From Clostridia bacterium (GTDB lineage Bacteria; Bacillota_A; Clostridia; Oscillospirales; CAG-272): a stretch of DNA of 7,533 nucleotides. Position numbers and translations under genes: made by a program. Under the pieces are notes generated by a model that did not search any database, was not told the origin of the DNA, and saw nothing but the letters and a program-made list of their open reading frames with translations. Position 1 is the stretch's first letter, and each line of letters starts with the position of its first letter. Shown piece by piece: positions 1-5,286 of the stretch. Location of the stretch: the NCBI GenBank assembly GCA_017407885.1, contig JAFQVU010000130.1:1-7533 (forward strand), read 5' to 3'.

Positions 1-104
1 CCTACATTTGGATTTCCTGCAAGCGCGGCAACATATTTATATCGCTTATCGAAAATAGAGTCCCCTGCCGCCGCATGACCGACCGATGAATGTGTAAGTC
101 CCAT
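1..104 (-). CDS. feoB: FeoB ferrous iron transporter, N-terminal fragment
   Basis: FeoB is an inner-membrane Fe(II) transporter with an N-terminal cytosolic G-protein domain. Only the first 34 codons and two bases of the next are visible; the gene runs off the left edge. The translated start is M-G-L-T-H-S-S, then a short leader, then V-A-A-L-A-G-N-P-N-V-G. The latter is the beginning of the G1 (P-loop) motif GNPNVGKS, preceded by the hydrophobic first beta strand, as in clostridial FeoB proteins. The ATG (104-102) shares its A with the TAA stop of feoA (106-104), a TAATG overlap that implies translational coupling to feoA. The rest of the G domain and all membrane segments are outside the window. 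Identification rests on the G1 motif plus the feoA neighbour. Confidence 0.88.
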   Translation of the reverse strand, partial: MGLTHSSVGHAAAGDSIFDKRYKYVAALAGNPNV

Positions 105-361
105 TACCCTTCACCGTGGGCAGACGCCCCACATTTCAGTTTAACATATCCTGCATCTCCACGCCGCAGTGCGATAAGTGCGCCACGAACCAAATACGCG
201 CACGGTCCATCAAGGGGCGCCGCAGCGACACATTCTACCCTTGTACCGCAAACAAAACCAAGGTCGTATAATCTATTACGCATCTCATAGCGGTCAACAT
301 TGTATATAAAAGCCGTTTCACCCGGCTGCATATCCGATAAGTATTTTCGATTTTCTGTCAT
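104..361 (-). CDS. feoA: FeoA, ferrous iron transport accessory protein
   Basis: FeoA is a small cytosolic protein with an SH3-like beta-barrel that works with FeoB in Fe(II) uptake. The 85-residue product shows the family pattern: an N-terminal stretch leading to R-N-R-L-Y-D-L-G-F, then G-T-R-V-E-C-V, then a P-L-D-G-P segment followed by A-Y-L-V-R-G and A-L-I-A-L-R-R near the C-terminus. The start is placed at ATG 361-359 because AAGGA (373-369) lies seven bases upstream, and the product then begins M-T-E-N-R. A longer form starting at GTG 385 would add eight residues (M-M-I-L-K-D-A-L), but they do not resemble the family. The stop overlaps the feoB start by one base, so the two genes form a feoAB operon transcribed leftward. 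Length and motifs are normal for the family. Confidence 0.9.
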   Translation of the reverse strand: MTENRKYLSDMQPGETAFIYNVDRYEMRNRLYDLGFVCGTRVECVAAAPLDGPCAYLVRGALIALRRGDAGYVKLKCGASAHGEG

Positions 362-559
362 TAAAGCGTCCTTCAAAATCATCACCTCGGTACAGTATAT
401 TAAATTACCTCTGACTTGGTTTTTTTATTTGGAAGAGCGCATTTTCACAAAACGCCCAATATCTCTTAATATATTACTCCTTGGGGTTGATTTGTCGGTA
501 AAAATATGCTATACTGTATATAACAAGATAATATCATTCGACAAGAAAGGAAGTCTCTG
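362..559. promoter_or_regulatory. Divergent intergenic region between feoA and the dehydrogenase gene
   Basis: This AT-rich 198-base region separates leftward feoAB from the rightward operon. The right half carries a strong promoter, listed separately. For feoA the only candidate I see is a -10-like TATACT on the minus strand (399-394), with no recognisable -35 at 16-18 bases. I looked for a Fur-type or DtxR-type iron operator near feoA and saw no convincing palindrome, so iron regulation cannot be shown from the sequence. No credible gene lies here. Confidence 0.4.
487..515 (+). promoter_or_regulatory. Sigma-A promoter with extended -10 for the dehydrogenase-pepT operon
   Basis: TTGATT (487-492) and TATACT (510-515) are separated by exactly 17 bases. 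A TG at 507-508, one base before the -10, makes it an extended -10 promoter. Transcription would begin near 522, giving a leader of about 38 bases before the ATG at 560, with AAAGGAAG (546-553) as ribosome binding site. No clear operator is visible around it. Confidence 0.75.
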
Positions 560-1537
560 ATGTGCAGAGACGCGGTAATCAATATGAAAATAGTAGTTCT
601 CGACGGTTTTGCTGTCAACCCCGGCGATCTCAGCTGGGATTTTTTCAAAAAATACGGCGAAATCGAGGTTTTTGATAAAACTCCCGATTCAGAGTGTGCC
701 CAAAAATGTGTCGGAGCGACTGCTGTATACACTAACCGCTGCAAAATTACAGCTGAACTTCTCGATGCTTGTCCGACTGTCAAATATGTGTCCGCACTCG
801 GTACGGGATTTGACATGATAGACATCGAAGCCTGCAAGGCACGTGGCGTTGCAGTTGTCAACATTCCCGCCTACTCGACCGCCTCGGTCGCACAGCTGAC
901 TATTCAGTTTCTCCTTGCACTGCATGCAAATCTTGACGGTATGCAGGGCATAGTAAAGGACGGCATGTGGACGGGCATCCCAGGGTATCAGTATCAGCGT
1001 GTTCCATTCACCGAGCTTGAAGGTCTAACCCTCGGTCTCATTGGATGCGGCAATATCGGAGGCCGTGTTGCGGCGGCGGCGTCGGCACTCGGAATGAATA
1101 TACTTGCTCACACAGCGCATCATCACGAGGATACGGACATAATTAAATACGTTCCTCTCGATACGCTTCTTAACAAAGCCGATGCAGTTTCTCTGCACTG
1201 TCCGTTAAACGATTCTACCCGAGGACTTGTCGATGCGGCTTTCATAGCAAAAATGAAAGATGGCGCGCGTCTGATAAACACATCGCGCGGCGCGGTACTG
1301 AATGAGAGAGATGTTGCAGATGCTCTTAACAGCGGCAAGCTTGCAGGTGCGGCGCTTGATGTTCTGGCAAACGAGCCGGCGCTCCCAGAGAATCCGCTTC
1401 TCAAAGCGAAAAACTGCATTATTACGCCTCATATAGCATGGGCAAGTAAGGCATCACGTAAGCGTTTGCTCGCGGTGCTTGATGCATCGATGGATAACTT
1501 TGTTAAGACAGGCGTCGGTCTCAACCGAATTGTATGA
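560..1537 (+). CDS. D-isomer-specific 2-hydroxyacid dehydrogenase (glycerate dehydrogenase-like)
   Basis: This is a cytosolic NAD(P)-dependent dehydrogenase that interconverts a 2-ketoacid and a D-2-hydroxyacid. The 325-residue length is normal for the family. The substrate-domain motif G-T-G-F-D lies near residues 81-85. The Rossmann motif G-L-I-G-C-G-N-I-G-G is at 159-168. The catalytic triad is complete: Arg243 in N-T-S-R-G-A, Glu272 in N-E-P and His291 in T-P-H-I-A-W-A-S. The last motif recalls hydroxypyruvate/glycerate dehydrogenases (HprA-like), but the substrate cannot be fixed from sequence. After the second Rossmann strand the sequence is L-A-H-T-A-H-H, without the Asp typical of strict NAD users, so cofactor preference is uncertain. 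ATG 560 has a good ribosome binding site six bases away. ATG 584 would give the common family start M-K-I-V-V-L-D-G but has no such site. It is first in an operon with pepT, 16 bases downstream. Confidence 0.92.
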   Translation: MCRDAVINMKIVVLDGFAVNPGDLSWDFFKKYGEIEVFDKTPDSECAQKCVGATAVYTNRCKITAELLDACPTVKYVSALGTGFDMIDIEACKARGVAVVNIPAYSTASVAQLTIQFLLALHANLDGMQGIVKDGMWTGIPGYQYQRVPFTELEGLTLGLIGCGNIGGRVAAAASALGMNILAHTAHHHEDTDIIKYVPLDTLLNKADAVSLHCPLNDSTRGLVDAAFIAKMKDGARLINTSRGAVLNERDVADALNSGKLAGAALDVLANEPALPENPLLKAKNCIITPHIAWASKASRKRLLAVLDASMDNFVKTGVGLNRIV

Positions 1538-1553
1538 TAAGAGGTAAGTACAA

Positions 1554-2777
1554 ATGAAAGCATACGAACGACTTATGAAGTACGCTGAATATCCCACGGC
1601 GTCGGATGAAAACAACGAGTGCTGTCCGTCAACCCCATCACAGCTTGTATTCGCACGCGCTCTTGAGGCAGAGCTTACGGCGCTCGGACTGACGGAAATA
1701 ACCCTCAATGAGAACGGTTATCTCTTTGCAAGCGTCCCGGCGACAGAGGGATATGAAGCTTCACCGGTAATCGGATTTATCGCTCACATGGACGTTTCAT
1801 CCGAAGTTGAAGATAAAAACGTCAAGGCAAGATGTATACAGTACAACGGTGGTGATATTACGCTTAACGATGAGCTTAACATCATTATGCGCGCGGATGA
1901 ATATCCGATTCTGCAAAAATATATCGGCAAGAATCTTGTAGTAACGGATGGAACAACACTGCTCGGTGCGGACGATAAGGCAGGTATTGCGGAAATCATC
2001 ACTGCATGCGAGTATCTGCTTTCGGACAAAACCATACCTCACGGAAAAATCCGTATAGGCTTCACCCCGGACGAGGAGATAGGACGCGGTGCTGATCTTT
2101 TCGATGTTGAGAAATTCGGTGCAAAATGGGCGTACACCCTCGATGGCGGTGTGTTCGGCGAGGTAGAGTATGAGACCTTCAACGCTTCCTCTTTGAAAGT
2201 TGAGATAACCGGCAAGAGTATTCACCCCGGCACCGCAAAAAACACAATGATCAACGCATCTGTGGTAGCTCACGAATATATGGCGATGCTCCCGGCGCTT
2301 GAACGCCCCGAGCATACAGAGGGATACGAGGGATTCTATCATCTCACGCATATGGAAGGCGCGGTTGAATCTGCGGTACTCCATTTCATCATCCGCGACC
2401 ACGATTTTGCAAAGATGGAAGCACGCTGTGATTACGCTCGCCGTGCAGCTGATGAATTGAACCGCCGATACGGTGAAGGTACTGTCAAAGTTGACATCAA
2501 AGAAAGTTATCGCAATATGAAGGAAATGATCGTTCCCGAATGGCATCTTATCGAGAACGCATACACTGCGATACGCAACCTCGGCGGTGAACCTACAAGC
2601 TCGCCCATCCGCGGCGGTACAGACGGAAGCCGTCTCTCATACATGGGACTTCCCTGCCCAAATCTCGGCACAGGATCGGGGAATCATCATGGCAAGATGG
2701 AATTTGCCTGTGTTGAGGCAATGGAATCCTGCACCATGCAGATAATCGAGATTGCGAAGCTTCACGCAAAGAAATAA
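1554..2777 (+). CDS. pepT: Peptidase T (tripeptide aminopeptidase, M20B family)
   Basis: PepT is a cytosolic dizinc aminopeptidase that removes the N-terminal residue from tripeptides, finishing peptide breakdown. The 407-residue protein matches the family's usual length and has all expected metal and catalytic residues: His78 and Asp80 in A-H-M-D, bridging Asp140 in L-G-A-D-D-K-A-G, Glu174/Glu175 in T-P-D-E-E-I-G, Asp197 in L-D-G-G, and His379 in the G-N-H-H-G-K-M-E-F segment. The dimerisation (lid) domain lies around residues 208-320 and includes G-K-S-I-H-P-G. R-G-G-T-D-G-S-R at 353-360 is the usual substrate-carboxylate region. GAGGT (1541-1545) sits eight bases before the ATG. The gene follows the dehydrogenase with no promoter or terminator between, so they are probably co-transcribed. 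It ends in front of the large inverted repeat at 2784-2833. Confidence 0.97.
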   Translation: MKAYERLMKYAEYPTASDENNECCPSTPSQLVFARALEAELTALGLTEITLNENGYLFASVPATEGYEASPVIGFIAHMDVSSEVEDKNVKARCIQYNGGDITLNDELNIIMRADEYPILQKYIGKNLVVTDGTTLLGADDKAGIAEIITACEYLLSDKTIPHGKIRIGFTPDEEIGRGADLFDVEKFGAKWAYTLDGGVFGEVEYETFNASSLKVEITGKSIHPGTAKNTMINASVVAHEYMAMLPALERPEHTEGYEGFYHLTHMEGAVESAVLHFIIRDHDFAKMEARCDYARRAADELNRRYGEGTVKVDIKESYRNMKEMIVPEWHLIENAYTAIRNLGGEPTSSPIRGGTDGSRLSYMGLPCPNLGTGSGNHHGKMEFACVEAMESCTMQIIEIAKLHAKK

Positions 2778-2783
2778 ATCGCG

Positions 2784-2833
2784 CACCTCTTTTTGAGTTT
2801 GAGTATATACTATATCAAACGAAAAAAGAGGTG
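2784..2833 (+). promoter_or_regulatory. Large inverted repeat enclosing the dismutase ribosome binding site
   Basis: CACCTCTTTTT (2784-2794) pairs with AAAAAGAGGTG (2823-2833). After two mismatches, GTTTGA (2797-2802) pairs with TCAAAC (2815-2820) around a 12-base loop. The right arm contains AAGAGGTG, the ribosome binding site for ATG 2841, so in read-through RNA from pepT the site would be base-paired. The hairpin is followed by TTTTCTT, so it could also act as a terminator for pepT. The loop holds a -10-like TATACT (2806-2811). A transcript starting there, near 2818, would lack the left arm and leave the site open, although I see no good -35. Terminator and translational gate are both plausible. 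Confidence 0.65.
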
Positions 2834-2840
2834 TTTTCTT

Positions 2841-3308
2841 ATGAATAATCCAACTATGCCACCGGTTGCATCGGCAATAATCCGAGGCAGCACATCGTAT
2901 CCGGGGATCAAAGGTACAGTTATGTTCAGACAAACTCCGCGCGGTGTACTCGTCAGCGCCGAAATTTTCGGATTGCCTATATCAGACGACAAGTGCGGTG
3001 GAAATTTCTTCGGGTTTCATATACACGAAGGCGGCACGTGTACACAAAGCCAGGCAGAGCCTTTTCCCGATACACTCGGGCACTACAATCCTAATGCTTG
3101 TCCCCACCCTTTTCACGCAGGTGACCTTCCGCCGTTAATTGGTGCCGGTGGTATTGCTGTCAGCGTGTGCTTGACCGATCGTTTCAGCCTTAATGACGTG
3201 ATTGGCAGGACTGTAGTCATACACTCATCTCCTGATGATTTCACTACACAGCCGGCAGGAAATTCCGGCACAAAAATCGCATGCGGAGTTATACAGCGAA
3301 AAAAGTAA
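2841..3308 (+). CDS. Cu/Zn superoxide dismutase-like protein, no signal peptide
   Basis: The 155-residue product belongs to the copper/zinc superoxide dismutase family, which converts superoxide to oxygen and hydrogen peroxide. Copper ligands are present: His60 and His62 in F-H-I-H-E-G, bridging His81 in G-H-Y-N-P, and His128 in V-V-I-H-S. Zinc ligands follow: His89, His92 and Asp95 in P-H-P-F-H-A-G-D-L-P. Cys67 and Cys148 match the conserved disulfide pair. The active-site Arg usually found in G-N-x-G-x-R-x-A-C-G is Lys145 here, which may lower superoxide attraction. No signal peptide or lipobox is visible, so a cytoplasmic location is inferred, whereas most bacterial family members are exported. 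ATG 2841 is chosen because GAGGTG (2828-2833) lies seven bases upstream. An upstream TTG start would run back through the inverted repeat and is unlikely. A hairpin follows the stop. Confidence 0.9.
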   Translation: MNNPTMPPVASAIIRGSTSYPGIKGTVMFRQTPRGVLVSAEIFGLPISDDKCGGNFFGFHIHEGGTCTQSQAEPFPDTLGHYNPNACPHPFHAGDLPPLIGAGGIAVSVCLTDRFSLNDVIGRTVVIHSSPDDFTTQPAGNSGTKIACGVIQRKK

Positions 3309-3312
3309 TATG

Positions 3313-3350
3313 AGCAATCCTCCGATACTTCATTGTATCGGAGGATTGCT
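3313..3350 (+). terminator. Hairpin after the dismutase gene
   Basis: A perfect 16-base inverted repeat starts five bases after the stop: AGCAATCCTCCGATAC (3313-3328), loop TTCATT, then the complement (3335-3350). The downstream tract is only TTT before an A-run, so it is a strong hairpin with a weak U-tail. It probably ends or stabilises the dismutase mRNA and separates it from the tRNA promoter. Confidence 0.7.
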
Positions 3351-3379
3351 TTAAAAAAGATAAAACTTTACGAAATGAC

Positions 3380-3408
3380 TTGACAAAGGAAATGCGTTGT
3401 GATATAAT
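3380..3408 (+). promoter_or_regulatory. Consensus sigma-A promoter for tRNA-Pro
   Basis: TTGACA (3380-3385) and TATAAT (3403-3408) are both perfect consensus with a 17-base spacer. TG at 3400-3401 makes an extended -10. The predicted start is near 3415, about 23 bases before the mature tRNA 5' end. A promoter this strong is typical of stable RNA genes. Confidence 0.92.
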
Positions 3409-3437
3409 ATATAAGTCAAATGCGTAGAAACTCTTTA

Positions 3438-3513
3438 CGGGATGTAGCGCAGTTGGTAGCGCGCCTGCTTTGGGAGCAGGATGTCGCAGGTTCAAATCCT
3501 GTCATTCCGACCA
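3438..3513 (+). tRNA. tRNA-Pro (anticodon UGG), CCA encoded
   Basis: The full cloverleaf can be folded. Acceptor CGGGATG (3438-3444) pairs with CATTCCG (3503-3509) with one G-U. The D stem is GCGC/GCGC. The anticodon stem is CCTGC/GCAGG with loop TTTGGGA, which places anticodon TGG at 3471-3473. The T stem is GCAGG/CCTGT with loop TTCAAAT. The discriminator is A3510 and CCA is encoded at 3511-3513. UGG can read all or most proline codons. It is transcribed from the strong promoter just upstream and followed by a terminator-like hairpin. Confidence 0.96.
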
Positions 3514-3553
3514 AAAATGGCAGATGTCCCGTAATGGGACATCTGACGTTTTT
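3513..3553 (+). terminator. Rho-independent terminator after tRNA-Pro
   Basis: CAGATGTCCC (3521-3530) and GGGACATCTG (3536-3545) form a 10-base stem with a five-base loop. The stem extends through one mismatch, so that AAAAA (3513-3517) pairs with TTTTT (3549-3553). The T-rich tail TTTTTCTTT supports termination rightward, and the A-run on the other side would allow it leftward too. It lies between the two tRNA genes. Confidence 0.75.
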
Positions 3554-3601
3554 CTTTGAAAATGCGAGGATGCTGAAACCGAAAAATCCCACATATTATA
3601 T

Positions 3602-3678
3602 GGAAGCATAGCTCAGCTGGTTAGAGTACTTGCTTGACATGCAAGGGGTCACTGGTTCGATTCCAGTTGTTTCCACCA
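3602..3678 (+). tRNA. tRNA-Val (anticodon GAC), CCA encoded; likely integration site
   Basis: Acceptor GGAAGCA (3602-3608) pairs with TGTTTCC (3668-3674) with one G-U. The D stem is GCTC/GAGT. The anticodon stem is CTTGC/GCAAG with loop TTGACAT, giving anticodon GAC at 3636-3638. The T stem is ACTGG/CCAGT with loop TTCGATT. The discriminator is A3675 and CCA is at 3676-3678. The mobile-element integrases lie directly downstream and read toward this gene, the usual layout for insertion into a tRNA 3' end, so the T-arm/acceptor 3' half is the probable att core. No promoter of its own is apparent in the ~50 bases between the preceding terminator and its 5' end. Confidence 0.95.
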
Positions 3679-3681
3679 TTG

Positions 3682-3708
3682 AAACCATCGCGAAAGCGAT
3701 GGTTTTTT
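3682..3708 (+). terminator. Rho-independent terminator after tRNA-Val
   Basis: AAACCATCGC (3682-3691), tetraloop GAAA, GCGATGGTTT (3696-3705), with the T-run continuing to 3708. This is a textbook intrinsic terminator for rightward transcription, four bases after the tRNA CCA. If the element boundary lies in the tRNA 3' end, this terminator belongs to the inserted element and replaces the original one. Confidence 0.88.
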
Positions 3709-3724
3709 CGTAGGCGGAATAGGT

Positions 3725-3745
3725 GTTGACCACAGAGTTGACCAC
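3725..3745. repeat. Tandem direct repeat GTTGACCAC, possible integrase arm sites
   Basis: GTTGACCAC occurs at 3725-3733 and again at 3737-3745, a 12-base period with spacer AGA. It lies between the tRNA-Val 3' end and the integrase genes. Integrases of this type have an N-terminal arm-binding domain that recognises short direct repeats near the att core, so these are candidate arm-type sites. This is inferred from position and form only. Apart from this repeat and the hairpins on either side, I see nothing in 3709-3807. Confidence 0.45.
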
Positions 3746-3807
3746 TTATGGGAAAGCAAGTTACTGTGAAACCGATTCTTCTTTGTATACACCGACGCAA
3801 ATCTTGA

Positions 3808-3837
3808 AGGGCGACCACACCGGTCGCCCTTCTCTTT
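3808..3837. terminator. Hairpin at the 3' end of the downstream integrase gene
   Basis: AGGGCGACC (3808-3816) pairs with GGTCGCCCT (3822-3830) around loop ACACC. Immediately right of it is TTCTCTTTT-like sequence up to the integrase stop at 3838. The T-tract favours rightward termination. For the leftward integrase mRNA the tail (TCAAGATTTG) is poor, so for that gene it may serve as a 3' stabilising hairpin or weak terminator. Confidence 0.6.
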
Positions 3838-5271
3838 TCACGCATTCGCCGCTTTTTTTATCTCCGCAATCTCCGCTTTCATCTCCCGTATCATCTCCAC
3901 CAACTTCTCCTCACATTCCTCCCGCGTGGCGGCATACACATTCCTCGCCATCCGCTTGCCGTTGACTTTAGGTGAGTACCGCCCCTCATAAAGATGTTCG
4001 TTTATCATAGATATACATCCCGTGCCGGGCTTGCGAATCTTGCCAGTGTGAGGCTCAAATTTCGCTTCTGTTGCGTTGGAGTGTGATTCGTCGGTACTTG
4101 ACTTGCTATCGCTTACCTTGGGTGTCCCCGCGTTTGTACCGCCTATCTCGCGGTCGATCTTTGCCGCCGCCTGCTGTTGCATAGTATCTGTAATGTGGCT
4201 GTAGATGTCGAGCGTAGTTTCCGCACTCACATGGCCGATCATAGTCGACAACGTCTTGACATCCATGCCGTTCTCAAGCGCCATCGTAGCGAAGGTGTGG
4301 CGCAGGTCGTGAAACCGCACCTTTTTGCAGTTAGCACGCTCAAGTATCAACTGAAACCGACGATACACCGCTGGCGGATCTCTCGGTGCATTCTCTTTCA
4401 CCGGTGACGGGAACATCCACTCGCTTTTTGCTGTTTGTTTCATCTCCGTGAGCAGTTGCACCATTTCCTTCGCAAGCCGTATCGTACGTGTCGAAGATTT
4501 AGTCTTAAGCGTAGATACTGTAGTCTTGCCCTTCACCTTCACCACTTGCCGTGAGATGTGAAGATCGCCCGTCTGCATATTTAAATCGCTCCACTTAAGC
4601 CCAAGTATCTCACCACGGCGCATTCCGGTGGCCAGTTCCAGCAGGAACATCTCATAGTACCCTTCCTCTTTTGCTTGTATGAGGAATCTCATGATTTCCG
4701 CCTGCGTCAGCACCTGCATTTCTTTTGATTTCTTCGGTGGCAGTTTGCATCCGATTGCGTGATTTGTTGTGATCAGTCCCTCGGCAACTGCCTTTTCGAG
4801 CGCAGCTCGGCAGGTCGTGTGGCATGAACGTACCATGCGATCGGATAAGCCTTTACCGTATTTTTCGGTTAGACGTTTGCGACCCGATTTCTTCAGCTTT
4901 GCGTAAAACTGCTGCAGATCGTTCTGCGTAAGCTTGTATAGCGGTATTTTGCCTATTGAAGGGATAATATGCGCATATATTCTGTTTTCGTAGCACGCTT
5001 GTGTTTTAGGTTTTATCGTCAGCTTGCAGAAGTTTTGATACCAGAAATCGATCCAATCTCCAAACGGCATGTCTGCCTTTAATTTATCATTTGACCTGCC
5101 GCACTCCTCTTTTAGTGTTTTAAGCTTTTGTGCGCACTCCGTCTTGGTGCTTGCCAAGACGTTTTTTGTTTTGGGATATCCGTTATCGCTGTAGCCGACA
5201 ACTATGCGACCTTCCCACCGTCCGTCTTTGCGAAGGAATATGCTTCCTTCGCCGTTCTTTCTTTTTGCTAT
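3838..5271 (-). CDS. Tyrosine recombinase (integrase) with AP2-like arm domain at both ends; AUA start proposed
   Basis: This tyrosine site-specific recombinase would drive integration and excision of the element. As a 477-residue protein from the ATA at 5271-5269, it begins A-K-R-K-N-G-E-G-S-I with the AP2-like arm-DNA-binding domain to about residue 58. A SAM-like core-binding domain follows (about 68-170), then the catalytic domain with Arg218 (T-G-M-R-R-G-E), His321 and Arg324 (H-D-L-R-H), His347 (I-G-H) and nucleophile Tyr357. A Ser/Thr/Lys-rich linker leads to a second arm-like domain near residues 418-460 (G-C-I-S, E-G-R-Y-S, R-E-E-C-E-E-K-L) and a coiled-coil-like tail. The first standard start in frame is TTG 5157, which would delete the conserved arm domain; TGA and TAA stops lie two codons upstream of the ATA. 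AGGGGTGAT (5285-5277) is a strong Shine-Dalgarno. The gene starts 15 bases after the partner integrase stops, so they are probably coupled. Confidence 0.9.
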   Translation of the reverse strand: MAKRKNGEGSIFLRKDGRWEGRIVVGYSDNGYPKTKNVLASTKTECAQKLKTLKEECGRSNDKLKADMPFGDWIDFWYQNFCKLTIKPKTQACYENRIYAHIIPSIGKIPLYKLTQNDLQQFYAKLKKSGRKRLTEKYGKGLSDRMVRSCHTTCRAALEKAVAEGLITTNHAIGCKLPPKKSKEMQVLTQAEIMRFLIQAKEEGYYEMFLLELATGMRRGEILGLKWSDLNMQTGDLHISRQVVKVKGKTTVSTLKTKSSTRTIRLAKEMVQLLTEMKQTAKSEWMFPSPVKENAPRDPPAVYRRFQLILERANCKKVRFHDLRHTFATMALENGMDVKTLSTMIGHVSAETTLDIYSHITDTMQQQAAAKIDREIGGTNAGTPKVSDSKSSTDESHSNATEAKFEPHTGKIRKPGTGCISMINEHLYEGRYSPKVNGKRMARNVYAATREECEEKLVEMIREMKAEIAEIKKAANA

Positions 5272-5286
5272 GGTTTATCACCCCTT

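Noticed and set aside
362..480. Fur or DtxR-type operator controlling feoAB
   Set aside because: It is expected from biology, but I found no palindrome close enough to either consensus.
300..560. 86-codon plus-strand reading frame across the feoA 5' end and the intergenic region
   Set aside because: It overlaps feoA and the strong promoter, and has no family resemblance.
1797..2546. 249-codon minus-strand reading frame opposite pepT
   Set aside because: It is fully antisense to pepT, whose catalytic motifs are intact. The product is Cys-rich and low in meaning, a shadow of a codon-biased gene.
3420..3611. 63-codon plus-strand frame over tRNA-Pro
   Set aside because: It lies across the tRNA gene and its terminator, so it is not a protein gene.
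3621..3845. 74-codon minus-strand frame opposite tRNA-Val
   Set aside because: It is translated from the antisense of a tRNA and terminator hairpins, a common annotation artefact.
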